Of a stretch of 64,000 nt of DNA, positions 1-13,900 are shown one piece after another. Numbering within the stretch: the stretch's first letter is position 1; every line of letters begins with the position of its first letter. A program made the translations under genes and the position numbers. The stretch comes from Capitella teleta. Lineage: Eukaryota; Annelida; Polychaeta; Capitellidae. The DNA is taken from positions 72,445 through 136,444 of the forward strand of contig KB296703.1 in the NCBI GenBank assembly GCA_000328365.1. The letters are read 5' to 3'. The notes beneath the pieces are model-generated. The model was given only the letters and a program-made list of their open reading frames with translations. It was not told where the DNA came from and did no database searches.

Positions 1-565
1 ACAAAGATTATGTGTCAAGGAAATTAGGCTAAAACCAAGTATAGTAAAAGCCATTGCATCTACAGGTAGAAGTCCACGTGCATGAGTTATTGACATCATA
101 AAAAAAAAAACATATTTTGTTCGAATAAAAAGATGATAGTTTTGATTTAAAAGTGGACACAGATAAACACGAGCAAATTTCAAGCTGCAAAATATTCCAC
201 ATGTGAGCAACTCTATTAAAATATAAATTTATAAAGAAATCAGTCCATAGGGTTGGCGTCAAGCTCAATGAACAGACCCGAACGCAGTCGGGTATTAAAA
301 CAGCGTTTTGCAACTATAGAAGTAAAATCAACATTCATGGCACCGTTAAAGTATTTGAATAAAAATAATAGATCAGTAATTTCTCGTCTGAACGAAAGAG
401 GTACAATTTCAAGAAATTGACATCGCTTGAATGACATGTTGCATGAAACCGCTGAACTGAGATAGCTAGAAGAGGATTGAGAGGACAGGATGAACTTAAC
501 AATACTTGTGTTATACGGTTTAAAGGTCAGTAATTCCATCATTTGTGAAAGAAACAAAAGTAAGT

Positions 566-1421
566 TTACTCCAAAACACTGTTGGAGGAGTCGTCTTCAA
601 TGGCATCCTTACTGAACATCTGTTCCTTTCGCTTCCTTATCCTCTCCATCCTCTCCTTCTTGCCACCAGTTCCAGTGGTTGGATCGATCCTGTCTGGGGA
701 ATTGCTCAACCAGTTCTGGGTGGCATTTCTGACATCACAGAGGGCCGCCTTCTTAAATCGAGTGGCAATCAAGGCATCTGCAAAGAAATTGTAATGAATA
801 ACAAAAATTACAACAGCTCTTTCACAAATAGAACTCACCAAGAAGAGTCTGGATGAGGCTCTCTAAATCCAAGAAACAATTCTTTTTCACTCTGTTGTAG
901 ATGGTGGCTCCGTGACTGTTGCCGGTCCAGGTGATGGTCAAAGCCAGAATGTTTGTCATTACAACCCCCAGCATGGCTTGCACTGATTTTGCCAGGTCGT
1001 CCACTACATAGCGTTGCAACTTTTCCCCTGAAAGGAGAAGCATTGACAGGAATTTTCTTATTTGTGTTTGAAGGCAATTACCAAAGCTGCATTTGACCCT
1101 TTGAGTATTACTAAAAAATCATAGCAAACACAGGTTGTGGTACCACCAAATTGTTTTGAGTAATACTGGACAACTGATGCTGGCGTTGTACATGTAGCTA
1201 TGACATCAATTGAATGTGTCGGTGTTGAGGTGAGTGGATGGCAATTGGGGTCGGAATTAAAAACCGCGTGGACATCAGCTTCAACACATCTGCAGAAGAT
1301 TATCAGAAGAGATGGATAAGTCAAATCTTGAGTATAAAATGATTACAGGCACTGGAAATCATCCAACAGTGACTTCTGTCTCTTTGGTGGTCTGTAGCCA
1401 GCCTCTTGCACATCAGTGGTT
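566..1421 (-). CDS. 3' end of an unrecognised multi-exon gene
   Basis: Four candidate exons on the minus strand: 1421-1347, 1289-1082, 1027-839 and 777-566 (stop TAA at 568-566). The last two join perfectly in phase through a 61-bp GT-AG intron and encode about 132 residues ending in a very charged tail (KKERMERIRKRKEQ). The region with WTGNSHG, KKNCF and NWLSNSPDRID has a Trp-Gly, Lys, Trp-Leu, Arg spacing that vaguely recalls the DUF4806 type of domain found in invertebrate and transposon-associated proteins; this is a weak resemblance only. The first two exons also join in phase, but the junction between 1289-1082 and 1027-839 is off by one base as I read it, so the upper pair may belong to another transcript or the gene may be damaged. 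No upstream exon or start codon was found. Confidence 0.45.
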
Positions 1422-3379
<1,958 letters not shown>

Positions 3380-3951
3380 TGACGTAGCGACTCCAATACT
3401 ACATCAATTATGCACTAGTTGGATGGTAAGCTCCAAGCTCATAATAACGTAGACTCAACCAATCACTTCATATTGGCTTTAATTTACCTTCAGCAAATAC
3501 TCCGAGTAAAGTATCAAAAATAATAAATAGTCCAAAAGCACGCACCAGAGAGAGAGAGCGTGGAATGTGTGAAATGTAGAGTGTGTCTATTTCTCTCATT
3601 TGTTCATGGAAAATATTCGTCTTATATACTACAATCGTAGTTGCACGTAGTTGCACGGCAGCTTGCGTCTCCAATATACAGTGCAGTAAACTGGTGCCTT
3701 CCGAATATTTGCTAACCGATAATTATGACTGTGTTTGCTTCCCGCCCATCTCTTATCTCCATTGTCCGCTAATTGCATCCTGGTCTGCTGACCGATCAGT
3801 ATTGCTGATTGCCTCTCGAGAGATGGAAGCAATCTCGTGCACGCTCAGCTCGAAGGTCTACATACATAGGCAGAGTTTATGTAATCACAGCCACATATGC
3901 TACAATGAAACCTTATGTAAAATAGTCAGAAGCATCCATGTAATCTTAACA
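3380..3951 (-). mobile_element. Solo LTR of an LTR retroelement (copy 1, fossil)
   Basis: About 572 bp bounded by TG and CA when read on the minus strand, homologous over nearly its whole length to 30382-31005 on the opposite strand. It is flanked by a perfect 5-bp target duplication, AATTA at 3375-3379 and 3952-3956. A TATA-like tatataag motif lies inside at the position expected for an LTR promoter. There is no internal coding region next to it, so it reads as a solo LTR left by recombination. The 5-bp duplication fits Ty3/Gypsy-like or retrovirus-like integration; the family is not fixed further. It differs from its sister copy by clear substitutions and indels, so it is not very recent. 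Confidence 0.75.
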
Positions 3952-4730
3952 AATTACTTGAAACTCATGAATACGTCGCATAGTTCATATATAGTTATAT
4001 ATGTCATGATGTTGATTTACATTCGAACAAATGTTTGTTGCAAGTGTTAGAGTTAAAATTGAGCCAATTCGTCGATTTGTTCAATCAGAGATACTGTATT
4101 GCTTTCGTTGTGAATGCACCAATAAAACCATATCGATTGTTCCATATCGATTGTTCCATATGGGGTTAAATGGATGTTATGACGTCCTAACACTCCACCC
4201 TGAACCGCAAGAGATTGGAATAGGAGACTGATTAATGATTTGTCTCATTAAATATTTTTTTTGAAGCGGCAGATGGCTAAAAAAAAAAAGACAACATGAA
4301 GGGTCCGCACCAAGGTTAGATTTTGTGTTGACCTTTGAGATTATGAGTTTGCTCATTCCAGCCAATTACTGTTCATTCGTTTGCCTTTTTTACAATGTGT
4401 GCATATTAGATTCAAGCCTGATATAACTTGGCTAGTAATACAATTGAACAACAACCGATCAATCAAATCATGATCGTGTCTACTATACGTATATGCTTCG
4501 CATGACAGATCAATTGACATAAAATCGAAGTATCAATCGGAATGATTGCATGTCATGTTCTCGATTGCTAAATTTCACTTGAAGCCTATGAAGGTTTGAT
4601 CTTTGACAGTTGAAGAAATAAGGAGTTTTCATTGCAGGTGTTCTAGAGTACTCCTATGCAAGGGGCCCATCATGTATGCGATGAGGGTGTTGCTCACGAA
4701 CCCTGCTATTTCTTTCTTACACGAACACAA
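3952..4730. other. Intergenic DNA, nothing firm
   Basis: AT-rich. The only structure seen is a 15-bp direct duplication (atatcgattgttcca) near 4129-4158. No coding region was recognised. Confidence 0.5.
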
Positions 4731-4831
4731 TGTATCCACAGACACAATGTATCCACAGACACAATGTATCCACAGACACAATGTATCCACAGACACAATG
4801 TATCCACAGACACAATGTATCCGCAGAGGCG
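4731..4831. repeat. 17-bp minisatellite, about six units
   Basis: Six head-to-tail copies of ACACAATGTATCCACAG, nearly identical, the last one diverging at its end. The short His/Thr- or Cys/Val-rich open frames across it on both strands are repeat artefacts. Confidence 0.95.
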
Positions 4832-5904
4832 ATCGACTCGCGACCGTCTCCTGACATTGCATAATTATCAATGTTTTAGCTATTTGTTCACAAATTGTTC
4901 CAATCTACAACTCTGATCAATGCCAAAACGTGAAAATTTGGAGAATCGCCATTTAGGTCGATTCCTTTGCGGCAAATGGTTTCATAAGCATCGATAATAT
5001 ATCGCGCGTCCTTCTCTGTGTATCCGCTGGCATCCGACACCATTGTCCAAAATCTTGGTTTGAATCTTCCACGAAGACGACACGCAACTTGCTATCCTCC
5101 AAGTTACAAACAGTGCTAGGTGCTGCTCAAACAAAGCTGGCTGCCTGCTGTTGCCGTCGCAGTATCAGGACTGACGTCGAACACGCTAAAACTAAATAAG
5201 GCAAAATCTGTGTTGCTTCCGAAACAATAGTACAATTAGCTTATTGTGTGATGCACCAATCGTGCTTCTGAACACGAGGCACCTCTTATAATTATAGAAC
5301 AATTCTTGATTTTATCTTTTGGTCCATTTTTTTTTTATCATGATGTGTAAACACCTGTAAGCGTACTGATATTATTTGTGGAAAAGAACGCAATTAAAAT
5401 AATAATTCTTGGTCTTCTTCTTTTTTATGCACTTGAATTAATTGCGATGAAATTCAAATGGCACCCATTTCAAGTAAAGTTTCTATTAAATAGGGCAAAT
5501 CGTACAACTAACAAAAGTCACGTCATGCACACCGGCATTGAACTGAGAGCATTGGACGATTGTTTAAATCTAATTGCATAGTGTAACCTCAAAACAGAGT
5601 CAGCTTTGTTGGTGCTTGATATCAAATGAAGTCTGACTTTCTGCGCTTTCTGTTTGAATCGTCGGAGGAGATATAAGCAACTTGGACGATGTGGCGGTTG
5701 TCAGCAATGCAGGTATGTCTGATTAGTTTACCTTAATGTTGTATTTCACGAGAAAATACATTTCAATCATCAACACCATCATTTATTACAAGAGATTTAT
5801 TTCTGACCAAAAAGAAAAGAAATTTTGTCGTTATCAAAGGCAATGATATCATGTTAACTAGATTAAACGAGACTGTCAGCGTGATTAATACTTAATGCAA
5901 CCAG
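4832..5904. other. Intergenic DNA upstream of the sulfotransferase copy
   Basis: No gene, repeat array or RNA gene recognised. The left arm of the large inverted duplication begins close to 5905. Confidence 0.5.
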
Positions 5905-5942
5905 ATATTCTTTGAAACTGCACCAATCATTTTCAGAGCCAC

Positions 5943-6863
5943 ATGAAACGAAATTGGGCCAAGCTCCTCGGCATAGCACTCGTTGTAGTGAATACTGTTC
6001 TACTCCTGTCAGTCAGTGACAGCGTGAGTTGCTCACAGCCTGCCTACAGTCTGCAGCTTGCTCTGGGCAGCAATGCAACTGGCGCATTGTATGACGAAAG
6101 GTTCTACGATGGCGTGCCAGTGGCCAGCATGAAGGCAGATGTGCGAGTGACCATGCATCAGTATGGACACCGCCAGGAGACACTCCGCAACAGAACTTCG
6201 TGCTTGGATATAATCTTTGCAGGCAACGGAACATCTTTGCTGCCTTCGACTGCTTTGGCGAGTTTTCCCGGTTCTGGAAATACGTGGACTCGCCATTTGA
6301 TTGAGCTTAGTACAGGTGCACTCATGATAAGATAATTGATTACTGCAATATATCAAGGTCATGTTTTGAAATAATATTATATTGAATGAATGAAATTGTT
6401 GTTCTAGTAGTTTAGATATTAGGATTATACAAGAATTATTTGCCCTCAATGTAAAACATATGGAAATTATATCTTATAGGCATATATATGTTGTTTATAA
6501 CATGACCTCGAAATGTTATTAATGTTTGAATATCTGCAACGTATTGCATTTAACAGCTTAGATTCAATACATGTAATGTGAAATTATGCTCACTATGCGC
6601 AATCCGATTCAGCATCCAGCAATCTGAGCTTCCTGTATCCAGTGTACCGTATCCGGGAAATTTCCTTATTCACGCATCGCTAATTACTCCACAGCTTGAT
6701 CCTAATGAGCATGTTTATTTTAATAATTTCAGGCTTTTACACTGGCGCGATATACAAAGACGGTCTCTTGAAGAAAGCTTTCCCCGGCGAAGGAAATCGT
6801 TCTCGAAGCGCGAAGATTGATTATGTGCAGTTACACTCAATAAAATATGTTAAACTCTTATAA
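5943..6863 (+). pseudogene. Truncated WSCD-like sulfotransferase copy (copy A)
   Basis: Exon 1 is 5943-6315, preceded by a good acceptor (ttttcag at about 5930-5936), and exon 2 starts at 6733 after ttaataatttcag with the correct phase. Exon 1 is intact and nearly identical to that of the complete minus-strand copy at 10910-10544: signal anchor, then the PGSGNTW PAPS-binding loop. Exon 2 breaks off near 6811, just after the GNRSRS motif, and runs into DNA that in the other copy lies beyond the third exon (around 8555). About 1.5 kb, including the 3' PAPS-binding Arg motif and all of exon 3, is therefore deleted. The resulting frame would stop at 6861-6863 after about 167 residues, and an AATAAA lies just there. 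It should be inactive as an enzyme, but the deletion looks recent. Confidence 0.8.
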
Positions 6864-6989
6864 TTATGCTTACAGCGAATGAGGTATACTTATTCCAATG
6901 TTTACTCCTTTCGTATACAATTAAAAAGAACATGACACCCCCATCACCTCAAAGAACTTTGCTGCGAGTACGTCCATATATTAGAAATA

Positions 6990-7500
6990 TGAGTTTGAGG
7001 TGCACACTACGATTATGGTGCGTTTTGGTAATGGATGACCTTATGACCTTATGAGTTATGATCAATATCTTATAATCAACCCGCTGCCTGACAGGGAGCC
7101 AGTGAAGACATGCTACACTGGGGTGCAGACATATGCCAGTAATAATAATAATTAAATCGAGTGACAACAGTTGATAGCACCGCCTTCATACACGCTGTTT
7201 TGTTTATGTGGCGATGTTTGATAACTGCCCGTTGCCTCATTGTGAGTTCGATGTCAGGTGTTTGATGTCAAGCACTTTGATGTCAAGCACTTTGATGTCA
7301 AGGGCTTTTCCCAACGTTGATTTGAAAGTCATCTATATCAATGCGGCGTCGATTTGCCTTTATACAGTCTGTTTTTGAGTCGTTGAGTTTTGGGTAAAGT
7401 GTAGAAGAGGATCGGCCCAAGGACATATCCTTGAGGTTCTCCAAAGTCACGAGCACTAGTGTTGATCAGGCATCTCCCGCCTTCCGAGCGAACTGTTGTT
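6990..7500 (-). mobile_element. LINE reverse-transcriptase fragment (CR1/L2-like)
   Basis: Read on the minus strand, the stretch around 7395-7450 gives a GYVLGPILFYTL-like motif, the block just after the RT active-site region in CR1/L2-type LINEs. The stretch around 7010-7115 gives LHWLPVRQRVDYKIL, the well-known conserved C-terminal RT motif. The distance between them is about half the usual, so the copy is internally deleted and degenerate. A short duplicated motif (tttgatgtcaagcac) lies between them near 7260-7300. Confidence 0.65.
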
Positions 7501-7588
7501 GATCACTATAATGATTAGTCAGATATGATTTGAAATTTAAACCAAATCAAGACTCCTCCAGTGATACCAATGCCCTCATTGCCCCAGC

Positions 7589-7851
7589 TGACGAAGCGAC
7601 TCCACATTATTCAGCCACGGGTTTGGTATGTGCTATCTGACAGTGATGGACGTGTTTGCTTCCGCCTCTCGCCCAACTTCTGACACCAGCATCGCTATTT
7701 GCCTCTTGAGAGATGGATGCAATCCCGTGCATGCTCTGTCCGAAGGTCTACACACACAGTCAGAGTTTATGTAATCATAAATATATATGCCATAATTAAA
7801 CATCGTGTAATTTAATTAGAAGCACCTATGTAATCTTAACATCGACTGTTT
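7589..7851 (-). mobile_element. Internally deleted solo LTR (copy 3, fossil)
   Basis: The outer ends match the solo LTRs at 3380-3951 and 30382-31005 (TGACG.AGCGACTCCA at one end, CTATGTAATCTTAACA at the other), and the segment about 7625-7851 aligns along its length with 3720-3951. The middle, including the TATA region, is missing. No clear flanking duplication is visible. Same family, older or more eroded than the other two. Confidence 0.6.
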
Positions 7852-8444
7852 TAAATGCGAACTAAGGTCCAAGATGATAAGGATGGCATGTTCCCTTCAA
7901 GAGATGATTCGGGTGATGTTTGTGTCTGTGCTGTTGAAGGCTCTGCGAGTTGTTCAATACTGAGGCTCTACCGCATGCTCCATTTAATTGCATGCAGTGT
8001 AAGCCCCCTGTTTATATTTTATACTACCTGTCCCTGGAGATGCTGGTCATACAAATCCAATTAAATCGAATATTTGACTACAGATAGTGAGAAAACGGTT
8101 CGTTTATGTTCGAAATGTGCCACGGATTGGGATATCAATGATGTTAATTAAAAAGAACGTCAAACACCAACTTCCTGGGGCATTAATTGCCTCAACAAGT
8201 GGCCATGCGCTCGATCTCGGGGGCACGCATTCACAGTTAATGAGCGTTATAACAAGGAGGTGTCCCATGCAAACCAATTCAATCGCAAGCTTTGTTCCAA
8301 GAATTATGCGTGGCATTGAAACCGAAAGATACAAAACTGCCCATATATGAAATGAACGAGTTCTCATTTAATTGACCCCCGTGATCGCAACAGCGGAAAA
8401 AAAATGGTTAAACTAAGACAATGCACTCAATTATGACATGTTTC
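7852..8444. other. Spacer of the inverted duplication
   Basis: No recognised gene. It separates the two inverted arms. A short aattaaaaagaac motif near 8144 echoes one at 6919. The 87-residue open frames on both strands match nothing I know. Confidence 0.4.
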
Positions 8445-8612
8445 TTTTTAATTGTATACGAAAGGAGTAAACATTGGAATAAGTATACCTCATTCGCTGT
8501 AAGCATAATTATAAGAGTTTAACATATTTTTAGAGTGTAACTGCACACAATCAATGGCTTACCACTGAACTGACTAAGTGGAAATATGATATTTTATATT
8601 TTGAAGCATAAT

Positions 8613-10910
8613 TCATGTGATCACACTCGATGACTTCAGTCGCGTTGACCCTGAAGTGACGCAACCGCCTTTCTTCAAGCAAGACCGGACGTGTTGATTA
8701 ACCACTCGAATGATTTTGTCAATCCCTTCAATCAGAGTTTTATTCAGAGTCCCAAATGACGTCGTGGATTTTCGGTGAAATGAGCCCTCCATGTTAGTAT
8801 GGATGCACGGCAGTTGATCCCGAATGTCTGAGATTCCCAGAAAATGAGCGAGATTGATCAGAGTCTGTGTTGTGTTATCTCGCATATCGTCATAGAAAAG
8901 GACAAGCAAATCCATTGATTTCTTCTTGGTAATGTCGAACCAAAAGTCATAGAATCGTTGATATTCTGGAATTTGTACCTTGACCTGATTCTGCCACGCT
9001 GAAATGGAATAATTATAAGGGGTATGATTTAATTATATGTTTAAGTGAAATTTAGGTGTATATTTTTGACATGAATGTGGATGAACTTTAATTCACATAC
9101 TATTGTTGCATTATTGTGCTGTGCATTACTCTCTATGGTGGTGTCTACAATCGCATAAAAACGGACCGGCCATTTAATTTAGCCCTCATAAAAATTAACC
9201 AGATTATTATCTGATGATCAGCATATTACTTTATCTGTACTGTCAACAACAGACTAGTTTGGTCATTTACTAATTCTCTTCCGTATTGTTGTTCAACAGA
9301 TGGTTCTAATAGCTCGTTAATTCGTTCTTGTAATAAACATATATCTACTTCCACATCTATAATTGATGAAAAAACTAAAGACAAACATCAAGTGACATAA
9401 GCATAATGCAATGTAGGCCTACTCGTAGACAGAATTAATTATCAGAGATTTCAGCCACTCAATATCTGACGCAAAATTGAGTAACTTGACTATTAAGAAT
9501 GCTAACACCAACCTCAAACTCACATAAACTAATTCTAGTATATTTTACAACCTAATTAAATAATAAAATAACAAAACAGACCCTATGTTGATATTATATA
9601 AAACCACGTAGTCTGAGAATTGCCTGCTTATGTTATGCTCCGCGATGTCCGGAGAAAATGTTTCTTGGAAACTGGAAGCACTGTATATCCGTTTATCCAC
9701 CTAAATTGGTGCAACTTAGTGTAATTCGCTAACTGTTTCTCTCTCAATCATGACATCGTACAGTTTAGTTTCTGTTTCCGATTTGTTATACAGTGTTATT
9801 TTCTTTTATTTTGCTGTTAACATTAATTAATGCATTTCTAATACTTTTGCAGGCATTATCTATTTCTATGCTCATACCTGTTTGATTGACGGTCTGAATC
9901 TGACCAACGTGGCTTCTGTTGGGGGTGCGCTGCCGTGTGAACTCTGCCTTCATGGCATCTAGAGGCGTCCGTGTGATGAGCACCACTCTCTCGTACTCAA
10001 CACGATCCACTGTTCTGAAACGCGGCCAATGGGTCTTGACGGCGATCACGCTTCGAGAACGATTTCCTTCGCCGGGGAAAGCTTTCTTCAAGAGACCGTC
10101 TTTGTATATCGCGCCAGTGTAAAAGCCTGAAATTATTAAAATAAACATGCTCATTAGGATCAAGCTGTGGAGTAATTAGCGATGCGTGAATAAGGAAATT
10201 TCCCGGATACGGTACACTGGATACAGGAAGCTCAGATTGCTGGATGCTGAATCGGATTGCGCATAGTGAGCATAATTTCACATTACATGTATTGAATCTA
10301 AGCTGTTAAATGCAATACGTTGCAGATATTCAAACATTAATAACATTTCGAGATCATATTACGAACAACATATATATGCCTATAAGATATAATTTCCATA
10401 TGTTTTACATTGAGGGCAAATAATTCTTGTATAATCCTAATATCTAAACTACTAGAACAACAATTTCATTCATTCAATATAATATTATTTCAAAACATGA
10501 CCTTGATATATTGCAGTAATCAATTATCTTATCATGAGTGCACCTGTACTAAGCTCAATCAAATGGCGAGTCCACGTATTTCCAGAACCGGGAAAACTCG
10601 CCAAAGCAGTCGAAGGCAGCAAAGATGTTCCGTTGCCTGCAAAGATTATATCCAAGCACGAAGTTCTGTTGCGGAGTGTCTCCTGGCGGTGTCCATACTG
10701 ATGCATGGTCACTCGCACATCTGCCTTCATGCTGGCCACTGGCACGCCATCGTAGAACCTTTCGTCAATGCCAGTTGCATTGCTGCCCAGAGGAAGCTGC
10801 AGACTGTAGGCAGGCTGTGAGCGACTCACGCTGTCACTGACTGACAGGAGTAGAACAGTATTCACTACAACGAGTGCTATGCCGAGGAGCTTGGCCCAAT
10901 GTCGTTCCAT
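8613..10910 (-). CDS. WSCD-like sulfotransferase, complete three-exon gene (copy B)
   Basis: Exons 10910-10544, 10126-9878 and 8998-8613 join in phase (367+249+386 = 1002 bases, 333 residues). The N-terminus has a short basic stretch and a hydrophobic segment (about residues 7-24), as in a type II Golgi membrane protein. PGSGNTW at 107-113 is the 5'-phosphosulfate loop for PAPS, and the LITRTPLDAM region around residue 175 is the 3'-phosphate-binding site. The FYTGAIY and KTHWP blocks match the sulfotransferase domain of vertebrate WSCD1/WSCD2. Those proteins are about 570 residues and carry WSC domains, which are absent here, so this is a catalytic-domain-only relative. The expected reaction is transfer of sulfate from PAPS to a glycan in the Golgi; the substrate is unknown. 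Start chosen because a splice acceptor lies 13-20 bases upstream, implying a non-coding first exon further out. Two N-glycosylation motifs are visible in the luminal part. Confidence 0.88.
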
Positions 10911-10959
10911 GTGGCTCTGAAAATGATTGGTGCAGTTTCAAAGAATATCTGGGTTTTGA

Positions 10960-13900
10960 TATTAATTCACAACAATGTATTGTCTGTGTAATAGTACAGT
11001 GCAATGTAAAATTGCAGACAATAGAATGCATTGAAAGGAGCGAAGAAGGGCATTTCAATCATTTTTTATTCTCGAAAATTAGCCTGAGTTGCTGTTATTT
11101 TGTTTATAAACAAATGTTTTTGTCAACTCCGGCTCGTGACGCTAGTTCTGATGCAATACTTTGTGCGATTTCCAAGAGAGAGAGAAAGAGCGGATTCAAC
11201 GGAGTGTGATGCATGCAGTGCAATACTTTGTGAAATAAATCCCTACTCTCAACTTAGTGCGTCATAATACACTGTGCCATCTTGGAATACATCCCCGTGT
11301 CTGAGTAATTGGATTGTAATTCTATCGATTAACGAACCCCTAGCACGGCATTACAACCAATTCTAAGAATATTATAGTTATAATAGTAGAAGCAGACTTA
11401 AGTCTTAAGCCTGAACCTGATATTTTTTATATATATCGATATAATTATTAATATCCTGTTCACCGCAACCAAAAATCATTATTCGTATTTAAAGAATCAA
11501 AGTTCCTACCAATAATCATTAAACAAAATTTCATGGAGTCATGGAGTGCATTTCCATATGAATATGCGTGCGTCTAGATGCACCTCATTGCGCAGTAAAT
11601 CCCGTCGAGGTCATTTTCGTTCAATTAACGCATAGTTCAACGCCTTTTCACAATAGCGCATGTCTTCTGTGTGTTTATAAATGATGAATATATTGATTGA
11701 TTGGCTGATGTTTATAAATCGGTGAATGCTCTCGAGGTCATTGCATGTCAATGTCGGCATGCCCGATCGGCACATATGCATCGAACCGAATGAACAGCGC
11801 CATAATAGTAGGTCTGCCGCCTCGATTGGTCATGAATTTTATTCATAGCTAGCTGAAGGAACATTTCAAAATAGGTTTCTTCGCATTCACTCAAACAGAA
11901 TCAATGCAATTTCGGCTAAGAGGTTCCGTTGTGATGGCCACCACATGTTTCATTTGACTCGCATTTTGTTTCTTCTCACGCCGAACCAAAAGAGATCGAT
12001 TAAGTCGTGTCAAGGCTGCGCTTCTTTTTTCTTTCTTTTTGACCTTCAGCGCTTTACTAATTAAAATCAACTTACTAATTAATATTGCCCTGCTACCACC
12101 GACCATGATGCGACCAAAGAGTTTCGCATTATTTTTCCAATCATTCAAAAAATAATAATAATAATTGGGGGGTATATTGGCTGCTTCACTTGCAAGGATT
12201 AAAATACGTTAATCAAAGCCTACTGGCTTTACTAAAAAATCTGTAATGTAACACCTTATGCTCAGATGCGGGTGGATAACTGCATTTAGCTATAATAATA
12301 TAATGTACACAACAATTATTTCACACAATGAAGGAAAATGATTAAAGATGATATTGAACCCAACAAATCTCATTAACATACTACGTACGTCAGAACCATC
12401 TTTACAGCATCATGAAACTCTGAATGCTCCCTATATTTATATGCATGATGACGATCATTGCATGTCAATGTCGCCATGATTGATTGCCACATGTGCGTCG
12501 AACAGATTGGGCCGAACGAACAGCATTACGTGTCTGAAACAATAATGATAAAAAGTAGCTCGGATGTTTGCTTCGTCGCTGTCCGCACTCTACTTGTTCT
12601 CATTGAGCAATTGAGCGGAATTAAGACGCTTTCGAACCTCTTACCTTTTCAATCTCATCATTATACGTGACGGGTGTTGCTGTAGTTATTGCATGTCACC
12701 ATTGTGGTTGCCTTTTGCATTTAAATAGATGTGAGGGTGGGAACATTAATTCATTCAATTAACAATGATTGAATATATCAACTACGGATCTCTTATTGTG
12801 TGAGTCCAGGGTACTGTTGGCCAATCAAACAATAACATAATTACAATTTATATATAACTTGTTACATCATCGTGAACTGATAATACGCCACCAGGGTAGG
12901 CTCTCATTCCCCTAGATATTCTACTCACATTTAAATCACATTACGTCGTTTAATTGTTCGAACTTAGCCACGGATATATCAATATATTTATCAATTCTCG
13001 GATCATCGTTTAAACAGGTTTATTTAAAATGGCTGAATTGGAAAAAAAATGTTTAATTATAAAAAATATAAAAAAACTAACGCGCAAAATGACGAGCAAT
13101 AATTATTACCTTTTAAGCGTTGTGCCGTCCTAATCCAATCAATGATTGACCTTGACCACACGCCTCTTTTATACGAGCATACTGAGCATGCATGAGCAAG
13201 CTAACTTCTTCGTAGCTTTAATTAAAAAATGTTATAATATTGATTGCCTTAGTGACTTTTTTGACCCTTTGTTTTTATTTTTGTGGGGGATAAGTTGTAT
13301 CGATGAATATTTAATGAATTGATGATCGAATAATATTTAATCATATTTTATCAACTAAACACATAGATTAATGAGGTCATCACACTCTTCCTACACAACA
13401 CAAAATTTTAACACCTCAATCTTGTGTGTATACTATTTTCAAGGGAAAAACCACAGTGAAATTATATAATAGTATTCGTGCATGAGGCCCAAAAATAGTA
13501 TTATATTTTCAGGGATTCAGACGTAGAATACGTGCCTCATAGGAGTATTTGCTCGTGGATTGAAAATAAATAATTATGCCACCCTTGAGATGCTTAGTAA
13601 TTTTCCCTGGACTGATCGACCGCTCCATTACGATGTAGCATACCAAATATCATTATTTAATTGCCTCAGGTAATAACTATTGATTTTGATCCGAAATGAA
13701 ATGGGATACCTTTTCCAATTGCAATTACCTGGAAAACGTCCTGTGCTGCAAGTTAAGAGTTTGTGGGAACACTGGGTGTCAAAAGAAGAAACAATACGGT
13801 GTCTCTTTGCCATCCAGTTCAATGAAGAGGAGGAAATAATTTGTTTACTTACCTATTTTTATGTTTCCATTCCATTTATTGTTTTTTCCTTTTTTTTCTC

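Larger units (their letters stand above)
5905..10950. repeat. Large inverted duplication carrying the sulfotransferase
   Basis: The left arm 5905-6930 matches the right arm read backwards: 10950-10047 followed, after a deletion junction, by about 8555-8445. Exons, introns and flanks all match with few differences (a 6-bp indel in exon 1 and scattered substitutions), so the duplication is genomic and not a retrocopy. Part of the spacer (about 6930-8445) is not paired. Confidence 0.85.

Noticed and set aside
4731-4831. CRISPR-like array
   Set aside because: Units are directly adjacent with no spacers, and this is animal DNA; the same holds for the 12-bp array.
4603-4916. Cys/Val- and His/Thr-rich repeat frames
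   Set aside because: Product of the 17-bp minisatellite.
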